From CALINB01 sp938045325 (GTDB lineage: Bacteria > Pseudomonadota > Alphaproteobacteria > Rhodospirillales > CALINB01): a stretch of 64,000 bases of DNA. This document shows, one piece after another, positions 16,316 through 25,193 of this stretch. How positions within the stretch are numbered: the first letter of the stretch is position 1; each line of letters starts with the position of its first letter. Below the pieces are notes generated by a model. The model was not told where the DNA came from and did not search any database. It saw only the letters and a program-made list of their open reading frames with translations. Where the stretch lies: positions 124,001 through 188,000 of the forward strand of contig JAYNQW010000001.1 in NCBI GenBank assembly GCA_038114465.1. Reading direction: 5' to 3'. A program made the translations under genes and the position numbers.

Positions 16316-16771
16316 ATGCTTCGGCTCTCGAAAAAAATGTTGTATGCCATCGAGGCCGTCCTCGATATTGCCTATAACGCCGGCAGCGAGCCGGTACAAA
16401 GCCGCGACATCACCGCGCGCCAAGGCATTCCCAAGCGCTACCTCGAGCAAGCCTTGCAGCTTTTGGTGCGCGAAAACATTTTGATCGGCGTGCGCGGCCC
16501 GCGCGGCGGGTACCGCTTGGCCCGGGAACGCCGACGGATCAGTGTCGGCGATATTGTCCGCGTGGTCCGGACGATGGAAGCGAAAGACGCGCTTAGCGAC
16601 GACATCACCGGATCGGATCTCGGGCATAAAATCGTGCGTCCCTTATGGCAGGAATTGCACCAAGAATTACTGCGACGACTCGATACAATTTCCATCGATG
16701 ATCTTTGTTCACGCGCCAATCAAGCCGGCATTGATAGCGCGGGACGGCTTAAACTCGACTACTCGATCTAA
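16316..16771 (+). CDS. Rrf2-family transcriptional regulator
   Basis: Winged-helix Rrf2 regulator of 151 residues. LSKKMLYAIEAVLDIA is the opening helix, SRDITARQGIPKRYLEQALQ the recognition helix-turn-helix, and GPRGGYRLAR the wing. The three clustered cysteines used by IscR/NsrR to hold an Fe-S cluster are absent; the only cysteine is near residue 137. This favours a CymR-like or ligand-sensing regulator over an iron-sulfur sensor. It lies 5 bases after dut and 55 bases before cysK, so control of the cysteine/sulfur genes downstream is a reasonable inference but is not shown. Confidence 0.88.
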   Translation: MLRLSKKMLYAIEAVLDIAYNAGSEPVQSRDITARQGIPKRYLEQALQLLVRENILIGVRGPRGGYRLARERRRISVGDIVRVVRTMEAKDALSDDITGSDLGHKIVRPLWQELHQELLRRLDTISIDDLCSRANQAGIDSAGRLKLDYSI

Positions 16772-16826
16772 CGTGGTAAATACGGCTACATGACCATCTT
16801 ACTTTTGTGAAAGAAAACACCTCATC

Positions 16827-17810
16827 ATGAGCTCAACCAAATCAACGTCCGATAAACAGCCTACCTTTCGCGGCAGGATTTACGACAACATCACCCAAAC
16901 CATCGGAGCGACCCCGTTGGTGCGGCTCGATAAACTTGCAGCTGCTCATAATTGCCAGGCGACGATTGTCGGCAAGTGCGAATTTTTTAATCCCTTAGGC
17001 TCGGTGAAGGACCGGATCGGCCTGAACATGATTGAAGCCGCCGAGGCCGACGGGCGGATCGGTCCGGGTGCCGTTATTGTCGAACCGACATCAGGCAATA
17101 CGGGTATCGGGCTTGCCATGGTTTGCGCGGCAAAAGGCTACCGGCTGATTATTTGTTTACCGGAAACCCATTCGGAAGAACGGCGGAAAATGCTTTTGTT
17201 GCTGGGCGCCGAGGTTGAATTGACACCGATGAGCGAAGGCATGTCGGGCGCGATTAAGCGGGCACAGGAAATCGTTTCAAAAACACCGAATGCCCTGATC
17301 CTGCAGCAATTCGAGAACCCGGCCAACCCGGACATCCACCGGCGCACAACGGCGGAAGAGATTTGGGCTGATACGGACGGTCAAGTCGATGTCGTTATCG
17401 CGGGGGCGGGCACCGGCGGCACGCTGACCGGCATCGCCGAGGTCATCAAAGAACGCAAGCCAGAATTTAAAATCATCGCTGTCGAGCCCGAAGACAGCCC
17501 GGTGCTGTCGGGCGGCGTGCCCGGCGTGCATCGTCTTTCCGGTATCGGCCCCGGGTTTATTCCAAAAATCATCAATACCGATATTCTCGATGAGATTATT
17601 TGCATCGGCAGCAACAGTGCGTTCTCGATTGCGCGCGAAGTGGCGAAGCTTGAAGGCGTCGCCGTCGGTATTTCCTCGGGCGCAACATTGTCCGCCGCCA
17701 TCGAGGTCGGGCAACGTCCGGACATGGCCGGTAAACTTATTGTCGCTATCCTCGCTTCATCGGCGGACCGGTATATGTCGACGGAGTTGTTCGACGGCCT
17801 CTCCGTGTAA
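16827..17810 (+). CDS. cysK: Cysteine synthase A (O-acetylserine sulfhydrylase)
   Basis: PLP enzyme that makes cysteine from O-acetylserine and sulfide. The PLP lysine is K61 in NPLGSVKDRIGL. The substrate loop is EPTSGNTGIGLA (residues 86-97), and the phosphate-binding glycine loop is AGAGTGGTLTG. GISSGATLSAA matches the conserved C-terminal segment. At 327 residues it is of normal length. It is followed 13 bases later by a MoeB/ThiF-like gene and then a DsrE-like gene, a small sulfur-handling cluster. Confidence 0.95.
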   Translation: MSSTKSTSDKQPTFRGRIYDNITQTIGATPLVRLDKLAAAHNCQATIVGKCEFFNPLGSVKDRIGLNMIEAAEADGRIGPGAVIVEPTSGNTGIGLAMVCAAKGYRLIICLPETHSEERRKMLLLLGAEVELTPMSEGMSGAIKRAQEIVSKTPNALILQQFENPANPDIHRRTTAEEIWADTDGQVDVVIAGAGTGGTLTGIAEVIKERKPEFKIIAVEPEDSPVLSGGVPGVHRLSGIGPGFIPKIINTDILDEIICIGSNSAFSIAREVAKLEGVAVGISSGATLSAAIEVGQRPDMAGKLIVAILASSADRYMSTELFDGLSV

Positions 17811-17823
17811 ACGGTCCGCCATC

Positions 17824-18615
17824 ATGGATTTTTCCGAAACACAAATTCAACGCTACGCCCGCCACATTTTGCTACCCGAAGTCGGCGGCACGGGGCAGGA
17901 GAAATTGCTCAACGCCAAAGTATTGGTCATCGGCGCCGGCGGGCTCGGCTCGCCGCTTGCGATGTACCTGGCCGCCGCCGGTGTCGGCACGCTCGGTATT
18001 ATCGATGATGATGCCGTCGATCTTTCCAATCTGCAGCGCCAAATCCTGCACGACACAAAAAGCGTAAACACGCCAAAGGTCGAAAGCGCGAAGCACACCC
18101 TGGCGCGCATCAATCCCGATGTTCGCGTGAACGCTCATCAAGAGCGCCTCACGGCGACGAATGCATTGTCGTTATTTGCCGAATACGACATCATCGCCGA
18201 TGGCAGCGACAATTTCCCGACACGATTTTTGGTCAACGATGCGAGTTATTTTGCAAAACGCACTCTCGTCAGCGCGGCAATTTTGCGCTTCGACGGTCAG
18301 ATCGCAACATATAAAGCGCACAACAAGGGCGATCATCCGTGTTACCGGTGCCTGTTTCGCGAAGCCCCACCGCCGGGACAAATCCCGACGTGCTCAGAAG
18401 CCGGTGTACTGGGCGCACTCTGCGGCGTGATGGGCTCCTTGCAGGCGACCGAGGTCTTGAAAGAAATTCTCGGGATCGGCGAGAGTTTATCGGGCTCTCT
18501 GCTTATCTGTGATGCGCTTGGCACCACGTTTCGCAAAGTGAAACTCAAGCGCGATCCGGCTTGCCCACTGTGCGGCGAGTCCCCGACGATTAAGGACTTA
18601 TCCGGCCATGCCTGA
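17824..18615 (+). CDS. moeB: MoeB/ThiF-family E1-like adenylyltransferase
   Basis: Ubiquitin-E1-like enzyme that adenylates the C-terminal glycine of a small sulfur-carrier protein such as MoaD or ThiS. The nucleotide-binding loop is VIGAGGLGSPLA (residues 35-46). DDDAVDLSNLQRQILH and DGSDNFPTRF follow, and zinc-binding cysteine pairs are at 173/176 and 247/250. C190 lies where MoeB has a conserved cysteine. There is no rhodanese domain. The start is the ATG at 17824, matching MoeB N-termini. MoeB and ThiF cannot be told apart from sequence alone. It overlaps the next gene by 8 bases. Confidence 0.9.
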   Translation: MDFSETQIQRYARHILLPEVGGTGQEKLLNAKVLVIGAGGLGSPLAMYLAAAGVGTLGIIDDDAVDLSNLQRQILHDTKSVNTPKVESAKHTLARINPDVRVNAHQERLTATNALSLFAEYDIIADGSDNFPTRFLVNDASYFAKRTLVSAAILRFDGQIATYKAHNKGDHPCYRCLFREAPPPGQIPTCSEAGVLGALCGVMGSLQATEVLKEILGIGESLSGSLLICDALGTTFRKVKLKRDPACPLCGESPTIKDLSGHA

Positions 18616-19060
18616 GCAGAACCATCAAAGCCCCGACTCGCTCTCTATCGTCGTTTTTTCCGGCGATTTCGATAAGGTGCATTATGCATTGGTTATGGCA
18701 AGCGCGGCGGCAGCGATTAACAAGCCGACGCAATTGTTTTTTACAATGGACGCCTGCACGGCACTCTTAAAAGCCGATGGTGACGGTGCTCATCCCTGGC
18801 AGGCCATGCCGGTCAGCAGTGCTTCTTATCATACCGGCGGCGACATGGATCGGGCTTTTGCCGAGCGTCAGGTTGCAACGTTCGAGGAACTCATCACGTC
18901 GAGTGCCGAACTTGGTGTTACATTCATGATCTGTGAAATGGGTCTGCGCGCGCTCGGTATGACCCGCGACAATCTTCGAAACGATATCAAATTCACCGAA
19001 GGCGGCGTGGTAAGTTTTTTAAATGCCGCCTCTAAAGACGGCGCGGTGGTTTTTATTTAA
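18608..19060 (+). CDS. DsrE/DsrF-like family protein
   Basis: A 150-residue DsrE-like fold protein, a family that includes small sulfur-relay subunits and uncharacterised sulfurtransferase-like proteins. The N-terminal SIVVFSGDFDKVHYALVMA is a Rossmann-type strand-loop-helix. FFTMDACTALLK follows (C50), and FMICEMGLRALGM carries C109 at the position of the reactive cysteine in active members. The 8-base overlap with moeB implies coupling and a shared sulfur-transfer role. No DsrF or DsrH partner is present, so it is not a tusBCD set. The substrate is unknown. Confidence 0.85.
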   Translation: MPEQNHQSPDSLSIVVFSGDFDKVHYALVMASAAAAINKPTQLFFTMDACTALLKADGDGAHPWQAMPVSSASYHTGGDMDRAFAERQVATFEELITSSAELGVTFMICEMGLRALGMTRDNLRNDIKFTEGGVVSFLNAASKDGAVVFI

Positions 19061-19063
19061 CCC

Positions 19064-19867
19064 TTACACCATTTGTTGAAGGCGGGTACAAACCGGCCCC
19101 GGCTTGCCATCGCCGATGACCTGATCATCGACTTGGATCAAGGGTGCGATTCCCAAACTATTGGTAAGAAACGCTTCGGAAATTTGCGCGAATGCATGGG
19201 GGGCGAGGGTTTGCTCGACCGCCCCGGTCGCCTGGATCACATCGGCGCGCATGATGCCCGGCAACGCACCGTCTTTAATCGGCGGTGTTAGGATTTGCCC
19301 TTCAATGGCGACAAACAAATTCGCCGTCGTCGCCTCGACAACGGCGCCGATCGAGTTGAGCAATAGCGCATCATGTGCGCGCGCACCGATAGCCTCTTGG
19401 CGGGCGATGATATTGTCCAGATAGTTGAGCGTTTTGAGGCCCGCCAACGGCGAGAACTCGTTCCGACGAGTCTTTGTCGCAATAATGGCATGAACCGGTT
19501 CGGTCGTTTGTTCGAGCACTTGTTCAGCAACGATCATAAGCGTCGGAGTCGGTTTTTCGGGCGGCGCGATACCGCGCGGCGCCGGACCCCGGGTCAGTGT
19601 TAGCCGGGCCACGCCTTCTTCGACGCCGTTTTCACGGATCGTTACGGCGATGGCATGGACCAGGTCCTCTTCGGACATCGTAAGCGGGATGCCAAGCACC
19701 CCGGCACCATGAGCCAGGCGATTTAAATGCGCGAACACCCGTTGCGCGACGCCGGCGTGCACTCGGATGGTTTCAAACAAACCGTCGCCTAAGGTGAGGC
19801 CCCGGTCCCAGGGATCAAAATGCGCATCTTCGGGCGGCACCAGTTTACCATTGATATAAACAATCAT
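19064..19867 (-). CDS. pabC: Aminotransferase class IV, probable aminodeoxychorismate lyase
   Basis: PLP enzyme of fold type IV. Because it follows pabB with a 4-base overlap, the likely reaction is release of pyruvate from aminodeoxychorismate to give p-aminobenzoate for folate. FDPWDRGLTLGDGLFETIRV is the N-terminal signature, LKTLNYLDNIIARQEA holds the PLP lysine (K in LKTLNYL), and NLFVAIEGQILTPPI is the cofactor phosphate region. The alternative is a branched-chain or D-amino-acid aminotransferase, which shares these motifs; the operon decides in favour of PabC. Confidence 0.85.
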   Translation of the reverse strand: MIVYINGKLVPPEDAHFDPWDRGLTLGDGLFETIRVHAGVAQRVFAHLNRLAHGAGVLGIPLTMSEEDLVHAIAVTIRENGVEEGVARLTLTRGPAPRGIAPPEKPTPTLMIVAEQVLEQTTEPVHAIIATKTRRNEFSPLAGLKTLNYLDNIIARQEAIGARAHDALLLNSIGAVVEATTANLFVAIEGQILTPPIKDGALPGIMRADVIQATGAVEQTLAPHAFAQISEAFLTNSLGIAPLIQVDDQVIGDGKPGPVCTRLQQMV

Positions 19868-21330
19868 GACGTCACCCCTTTGTTTGGATCGAGGGCCGCC
19901 AACAAGGGGCCGATTTTATCAAGGGATTCAATGTACTCCGCCGCCGGATCGGAGTCCGCAACGATACCGCCGCCGGCCTGGGCGACGACCGTTCGGCCCG
20001 AAACGCTCAAGGTTCGAATGACAATGCTGGCCTCCATGGCCCCGTTGCAGCCAAGCCAAGCAATCGTGCCGCAGTAGGGGCCGCGCCGGGCGGGCTCCAA
20101 TTCGTTGATGATTTCCATGGCGCGAATTTTCGGTGCCCCCGTGATCGAACCGCCGGGAAACGTCGCGCGCAGCAGGTCCACCGCGCTCGCGTCCGGTGAT
20201 AACTCGCCACGGACTTCCGAGACCAAATGATGCACATTGGTAAAACTTTCGAGCGCAAACAGACGTTCGGTTTTAACGGATCCGACGGCGCAAGATCTGG
20301 AAAGGTCATTGCGCAATAAATCGACGATCATCAAATTTTCGGCCCGGTCTTTTTCGCTACATTGCAGCCGCGCGGCCAAGGCCGCGTCTTCCTGCGGTGT
20401 TGAACCACGTGGGCAGGTTCCCTTGATCGGCCAGGTTGCGACTTTACGATCCGCACCAAGGCGCAGAAAACATTCAGGTGAGGCCGAAACAATCGATTGT
20501 GTTTCGTTCACACGCAAATAAGCCGCATAGGGTGCGGGATTGATCTCACGCAAGCGGCGGTAAAGCTCGAATGGATCAACGCCGCCGGGACAATCGCCAA
20601 TAAAGCGTTGCGTGAGATTCACTTGAAACACATCGCCGGCGTAAATGTAATCGATAGCCCGGCGCACGCGCTCTTCATACGCATCCCGCGTCATCTCGGC
20701 CGACCAGGTTCCATAAAGCCCTTCTTTGACCGGGGCAAGTTCGGGTGCTTTTGCAATTTTGGTGGCCAACGCCTGAGCACGAAATTCAGCCGAGGCCCGT
20801 GGTGCGGAATGAACATCTTCCGGCAAAGCGCGCGCCATAACCCAAGCCTGTTCGGCTTCGGTGTCGAACGCGGCAATGGTGTCATAAAACCCGACGGCCA
20901 TTTCCGGGAAATTCAAATCATTTTCGGCGGGAGTCGGCAACGTCTCGAGATGGCGCCCCAATTCGTAAGCAAAAAACCCGATCGCGCCGGTCGGAAACGG
21001 CACGGGTGCGGTGGCAGCAAACCCGGAACACGCGTCCATCTCCCTTGCGAGCGCCGTAAACGGATCGTCCGCAATGGGCCGGCCGTCGCGTTTGGTTTGC
21101 TCAAAGGCCGTCAGAACCCGATAAGGATCGATGGCGATGTAACTATAGCGGCCGCGTGATCCAGCGGCGGCACTATCGAGTAACACCGCCATAGGCTCAT
21201 CAGCCATTGGAGCAAACGCCGCCACCGGGTCCTTGTAGGGAATGGCGACAACGCTCAGCGATGCCTGATCGGCATCCGTGTGGGCCGCTGTCACGCACGC
21301 TGCTTTTGATTGCGCCGGCATTGATGCCAC
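19864..21330 (-). CDS. pabB: Aminodeoxychorismate synthase component I
   Basis: Chorismate-utilising enzyme that adds ammonia to chorismate in p-aminobenzoate synthesis. Signatures are GDVFQVNLTQRF, SASPECFLRL, KGTCPRG and GSITGAPKIRAMEIINELEP. TrpE-like anthranilate synthase is the alternative, but the coupled PabC-like gene supports PabB. The best start is the GTG at 21330, with AAGGA 8 bases upstream. An ATG three codons later (21321) is close, and an ATG at 21381 would overlap the previous gene. No glutamine amidotransferase (pabA) is adjacent, so it must be encoded elsewhere. Confidence 0.9.
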   Translation of the reverse strand: MASMPAQSKAACVTAAHTDADQASLSVVAIPYKDPVAAFAPMADEPMAVLLDSAAAGSRGRYSYIAIDPYRVLTAFEQTKRDGRPIADDPFTALAREMDACSGFAATAPVPFPTGAIGFFAYELGRHLETLPTPAENDLNFPEMAVGFYDTIAAFDTEAEQAWVMARALPEDVHSAPRASAEFRAQALATKIAKAPELAPVKEGLYGTWSAEMTRDAYEERVRRAIDYIYAGDVFQVNLTQRFIGDCPGGVDPFELYRRLREINPAPYAAYLRVNETQSIVSASPECFLRLGADRKVATWPIKGTCPRGSTPQEDAALAARLQCSEKDRAENLMIVDLLRNDLSRSCAVGSVKTERLFALESFTNVHHLVSEVRGELSPDASAVDLLRATFPGGSITGAPKIRAMEIINELEPARRGPYCGTIAWLGCNGAMEASIVIRTLSVSGRTVVAQAGGGIVADSDPAAEYIESLDKIGPLLAALDPNKGVTS

Positions 21331-21370
21331 GTGTTCATTCCTTATTCGCTCGTTTAACCCATCACCGCTT

Positions 21371-22366
21371 TTAAAACACATCCACAAGAACACGATCGGG
21401 CGGTCTGTGACCGTCAACGAACGTCTTGATGTTGATGATGACTTTTTCACCCATATCGACACGCCCCTCGAGAGTCGCCGAACCAACATGAGGCGTTAAA
21501 ACAACATTGTCTAATTCCAAAAGCTTTGGATGAACGGCGGGACCGTTTTCAAAAACATCCAAACCGGCGCCGGCGATTTTTTTCTTGCTCAACAGCCGCG
21601 CTAATTCCGCTTCATCGATGACTGAGCCGCGTGCCGTATTCACCAAATAGGCATGCGGCTGAATTAAGCGCAGCCGTCTTGCCGACAAAAGATGAAATGT
21701 TGCCGGCGTGTGTGGGCAATTCACGGAAATAATGTCCATACGCGCCAGCATTTGATCAAGGCTTTCCCAGTAGGTCGCTTCGAACTCGGCTTCCGTGTCC
21801 GGATGGAGCGGGTTCCGGTTATGATAATGGATCGATAAGCCAAACCCGCGCGCCCGCTTCGCCACGGCTTGGCCAATACGCCCCATGCCGATGATGCCGA
21901 GCCGCTTGCCATGAATGCGATGGCCCAGCAACCAGGTCGGCGACCAGCCCCGCCACTGTCCGTCCCGCAGTGCGCGTTCGGCTTCTGTTAATCGGCGCGG
22001 CACTGCCAGGATTAAAGCCATAGCCATATCGGCAGTGTCTTCGGTCAGCACATCGGGTGTATTGGTGATGGTGATTTGCCGCTCCCGAGCGGCGTTGAGA
22101 TCGATATGATCGACCCCGGCGCCGTAATTCGCAATCATCTTGAGCTTCGGCGCGCCGGATTCAATAACCTCTGAATCGATACGGTCGGTAATCGTCGGCA
22201 CTAAAATATCGGCTTCCCTGGCGGCTGCCTTGAGGGTATCGTGATCCATAGGCTGGTCATCTTCGTTTAAGCGGACATCAAACAGTTCCATCATCCGCGC
22301 CTCGATCGCTTCGGGCAGTTTTCGGGTCAGAACGACTTTTGGTTTTGTTTTAGCCTTCTCGACCAT
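21371..22366 (-). CDS. D-isomer 2-hydroxyacid dehydrogenase, probable glyoxylate/hydroxypyruvate reductase
   Basis: NAD(P)-dependent dehydrogenase of 331 residues. The nucleotide-binding loop is GIIGMGRIGQAVAKRARGFG. The catalytic triad appears as Arg in NTARGSVIDE, Glu in DVFENGP and His in TPHVGSAT. NYGAGVDHID is the substrate-binding loop typical of the GyaR group. The second half is closest in pattern to glyoxylate reductases of alphaproteobacteria, but substrate choice cannot be read with certainty. It lies upstream of pabB on the same strand with a 40-base gap and no obvious terminator. Confidence 0.87.
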   Translation of the reverse strand: MVEKAKTKPKVVLTRKLPEAIEARMMELFDVRLNEDDQPMDHDTLKAAAREADILVPTITDRIDSEVIESGAPKLKMIANYGAGVDHIDLNAARERQITITNTPDVLTEDTADMAMALILAVPRRLTEAERALRDGQWRGWSPTWLLGHRIHGKRLGIIGMGRIGQAVAKRARGFGLSIHYHNRNPLHPDTEAEFEATYWESLDQMLARMDIISVNCPHTPATFHLLSARRLRLIQPHAYLVNTARGSVIDEAELARLLSKKKIAGAGLDVFENGPAVHPKLLELDNVVLTPHVGSATLEGRVDMGEKVIINIKTFVDGHRPPDRVLVDVF

Positions 22367-22571
22367 CAGAATATTCCTATCGGCAAAACGGTATAGATTC
22401 CGTGGCTTTTTCCAAATCGGTGGAAAACAGCCGAAACAGCCTTGTAAACTGAGCCGCCTTCATGAAACGTATTTGCTTTAACGCTCTTGAAAGGGACCGC
22501 CCGCTATAATGATGAGGCTATCATAAAACATCTTGAGCAACATTCGAGCCGATAAATTAACAGACAAACCT

Positions 22572-23099
22572 ATGTTCACCCGTTGGATCTTTACCCTGAT
22601 GATCGCTGCGCTGGTTCCGGTATCACCGGCTTCCGTGGGCTTGGATCAAGCGCATGCTCAAACCCTGCGTCAAGGCTCGGGCCTGCCCTTGCCCCGTTAT
22701 GTTTCCTTGCGGGCGGCAGAAATCAATCTCAGAACCGGACCCGGCGTCCAATATCCTATCGAATGGGTGTATAAGCGCCAGCACTTACCGGTCGAAATTA
22801 TCGCCGAGTTTCGGACTTGGCGAAAAATTAGGGATTGGCAGGGCGCGCAAGGCTGGGTGCATCAAGGCATGCTCGCGGGCCAGCGCTATGTCATCGTGAC
22901 GGGAGCCCTGCGGACCCTGCGTGCCGAAGCTGATGTTAAAAGCAAAGCCGTTGCAAAACTTGAAAACGGCGTCATCGCCCGCCTCAAGCAATGCCCCACC
23001 GCGGGTTCATGGTGCGAAATAGAAGTCGGCAAACATCAAGGCTGGCTGCGCAAGGTTGAATTCTGGGGCGTGTACCCGAAAGAATCCTACACCAAATAA
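22572..23099 (+). CDS. Exported protein with bacterial SH3 (SH3b) domains
   Basis: A 175-residue secreted or periplasmic protein. MFTRWIFTLMIAALVPV starts a signal peptide ending near AHA (residue 30). Two SH3b repeats follow. The first runs from RAAEINLRTGPGVQYPIEWVYKR to WVHQGMLAG; the second is shorter and includes LRTLRAEADVKSKAVAKLENG and the segment CEIEVGKHQGWLRK. SH3b domains usually bind cell-wall peptides. The start is the ATG at 22572; a TTG 13 codons earlier would spoil the signal peptide. A TATAAT at 22505 may be its -10 box, but no matching -35 is visible. Convergent with the DUF3501 gene. Confidence 0.85.
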   Translation: MFTRWIFTLMIAALVPVSPASVGLDQAHAQTLRQGSGLPLPRYVSLRAAEINLRTGPGVQYPIEWVYKRQHLPVEIIAEFRTWRKIRDWQGAQGWVHQGMLAGQRYVIVTGALRTLRAEADVKSKAVAKLENGVIARLKQCPTAGSWCEIEVGKHQGWLRKVEFWGVYPKESYTK

Positions 23100-23109
23100 A
23101 ATTCAATGA

Positions 23110-23700
23110 TTAATCGAGATCGTCGCTTAGGCATTCGCGAGCGGCTTCGGGCAGCACGGCCATGTGAGCATAGTTTTTATGGCTGAACCCAAGAATAACT
23201 TTAGCCTTATTTTCTTTGAATTTTTTGATTTGCGCCGACGTCAGCGGAAAGTGCAGAAAATGAACGGATGATGTTTTCCCGTCTGATTTCGTGCGGTCAA
23301 TGTCGCCTTCCGGTACCGCCCGAATAATTTCATCATCGATAGACAACGTAATCGTATCCTCAACGCCGCCGAGCTGACGCAAAACCTTATCACGCCGGTC
23401 CGGATCTTCAATTTCAAACATCATCGTCGCGACAAGTTCGCTTCCATTCGGAATCAACGGGTTATAAGCCTCAAGCTCGTCAGCAATTTGCTCTTCGCCG
23501 CCCTTTTCCACATGCAGCATCTCGTGAACTTGATACCACATGGTATCGTAATTTTCGAAATAGAATGTCGCATCCGGGCCGACGGATACGCGCCGGTGCT
23601 TTTTAACTCCGGAAATTTTTTTACGATGCTCTGCGCGTTTCGCCGCATATTGATCCATTGGCAAGATGTCATCGCGGGTGATTTCAATTTTCGCCGGCAT
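23110..23700 (-). CDS. DUF3501 family protein
   Basis: A soluble 196-residue protein of the DUF3501 family, whose function is not established. Typical parts are ITRDDILPMDQYAAKRAEHR at the N-terminus, the acidic and aromatic VGPDATFYFENYDTMWYQVHEMLHVEKG in the middle (split here by family convention), and the C-terminal GFSHKNYAHMAVLPE. I start it at the ATG at 23700, preceded by AAGGA; an ATG at 23718 is also possible. It is the last gene of a rubrerythrin/Fe-S oxidoreductase/DUF3501 operon, a set that recurs in proteobacteria and suggests a role with the redox protein upstream. Confidence 0.88.
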   Translation of the reverse strand: MPAKIEITRDDILPMDQYAAKRAEHRKKISGVKKHRRVSVGPDATFYFENYDTMWYQVHEMLHVEKGGEEQIADELEAYNPLIPNGSELVATMMFEIEDPDRRDKVLRQLGGVEDTITLSIDDEIIRAVPEGDIDRTKSDGKTSSVHFLHFPLTSAQIKKFKENKAKVILGFSHKNYAHMAVLPEAARECLSDDLD

Positions 23701-23728
23701 GCTTATTGATCCTTCCATCTCTTCAATC

Positions 23729-25099
23729 CTAATCGCGATATGCCATCGCCAATAATTCGATCGGATGCTGAACCGAATTCTGAACCACTGGAGCATCGTC
23801 GATTTGCTCCATGCCCTGAACAATGTGATCGCGCGCCAACGGACATTCAGAAACCACATAAGCGGATTTATTTTTCGCTGCCTGGCGGGCCACCGGCTTG
23901 CCAATCTTAAGGCCAACCTCGAACGTGTCTTTCATAACACCCCACGCGCCGCCATGTCCGGAACAACGGGTGATGACATCAACTTTGGTGTCCGGAATCA
24001 AACGCAGTAATTCAGCCGCCTTGGTTCCGACGTTCTGGGCGCGGGCATGACAGGCAATATGCACGGTGACATCACCATCCAATTTATGCCGCCCTTCGGC
24101 TAAACCCTCTTTGCCGGCAATATCCATCACATATTCATCGACATCGAATGTCGCTTCGCTTAACTGCTTTACGTTATCGTCATCGGTGACAATCAATGGC
24201 CATTCGAATTTCATCATCAATGTGCATGACGGCACCAGCGATACAACGTCGTAACCTTTATCGATCCAGGGCTTAAGCTCTGCTGACACCTCACGGGCGC
24301 TTTCCGCAACCGCGGCGATGTTCCCATTTTCCAATTGCGGCATGCCGCAGCATCGCGGATAGACAACCTCAGTTTCGACACCGTTTTTGGCCAGCACCTC
24401 AAGGGCGGCCATGCCGATATTCGGGCTGTTGTAATTGGCAAAGCATGTGGCGAAGATGACTGCCTTGCGGTCTTTTGCCGGGGCTTCAGTATCGGGGGCC
24501 GGCGCTGACTTTGCCTGTTTTTCAAATGTGTTCGAAGCAAATTTTGGCAGCTCTGCGTCCTTGTGAACTCCGCCGAAGGCTTGCATCACTGGCCGGGTCA
24601 GGCCGTTTCCCCGCTGGCTGGCCCAGTTTGCGACAGGGGCCATGGAGCAGCACATTTTACCGTTACGATCCGTCTTCGTCAGTTCGCGTTTAGCGAGTGG
24701 AACCTCGCCCTTTTTATTTTCGACCGCCCGATAGCGAAGCATCAAGTGCGGAAAGTCCAAATCAAACTCATGAGGCGGCACATAGGGACACTTTGTCATG
24801 AAACACATGTCGCATAACGTGCAGGCATCGATAACCGGCTTAAAATCTTTACTTGAAACTGAATCCAGTTCGCCGGTTTCGCTGTCGTCGATTAATTCGA
24901 ACAGGCGGGGAAAGCTGTCGCATAAATTGAAGCAACGGCGGCAACCATGACAAATATCGAACACCCGGCGCAATTCTTCGTCGAGCTTTTCCTCGTTATA
25001 AAAATCCGCATCCTGCCACGGGATTGGATGGCGAATCGGCGCGTCCAGGCTGCCTTCACGTGATCCTGTTTCACCGTCTTGCTTTGTGTTCATCGTCAT
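23729..25099 (-). CDS. Heterodisulfide-reductase/GlpC-like iron-sulfur oxidoreductase
   Basis: A 456-residue Fe-S protein with two ferredoxin-type cysteine clusters (C50, C53, C56, C60 and C93, C96, C99, C104). After these come two CCG domains: PRCCGMPQ with preceding FATCFANY, and HIACHARAQ with RCSGHGGAWG. These CCG domains bind non-cubane or extra Fe-S clusters in HdrB, GlpC and lactate-oxidase subunits. No FAD domain is present. The N-terminus lacks a signal, so it is likely cytoplasmic. It lies between rubrerythrin and DUF3501, pointing to an electron-transfer role in peroxide or iron stress. The electron donor and acceptor are unknown. Confidence 0.88.
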   Translation of the reverse strand: MTMNTKQDGETGSREGSLDAPIRHPIPWQDADFYNEEKLDEELRRVFDICHGCRRCFNLCDSFPRLFELIDDSETGELDSVSSKDFKPVIDACTLCDMCFMTKCPYVPPHEFDLDFPHLMLRYRAVENKKGEVPLAKRELTKTDRNGKMCCSMAPVANWASQRGNGLTRPVMQAFGGVHKDAELPKFASNTFEKQAKSAPAPDTEAPAKDRKAVIFATCFANYNSPNIGMAALEVLAKNGVETEVVYPRCCGMPQLENGNIAAVAESAREVSAELKPWIDKGYDVVSLVPSCTLMMKFEWPLIVTDDDNVKQLSEATFDVDEYVMDIAGKEGLAEGRHKLDGDVTVHIACHARAQNVGTKAAELLRLIPDTKVDVITRCSGHGGAWGVMKDTFEVGLKIGKPVARQAAKNKSAYVVSECPLARDHIVQGMEQIDDAPVVQNSVQHPIELLAMAYRD

Positions 25100-25130
25100 A
25101 TCCTTGCCGCACTGATATTAAGCGTTCCTC

Positions 25131-25167
25131 AAAACAATAGCGGGGGGTTCATTCCTGATCCCCCCGC
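25131..25167 (-). terminator. Stem-loop terminator/attenuator between rubrerythrin and the Fe-S gene
   Basis: On the minus strand GCGGGGGG and CCCCCCGC form a perfect 8-bp GC stem with a 12-base loop, followed by TATTGTTTT. It lies 27 bases after the rubrerythrin stop. Partial read-through would give more rubrerythrin than downstream products. Confidence 0.75.
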
Positions 25168-25193
25168 CACCATTTCAAAGTTTTGAACTTGTA

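Noticed and set aside
22505..22510. TATAAT ahead of the SH3b gene
   Set aside because: It is a good -10 match, but no -35 is present at 16-18 bases, so I did not list it as a promoter.
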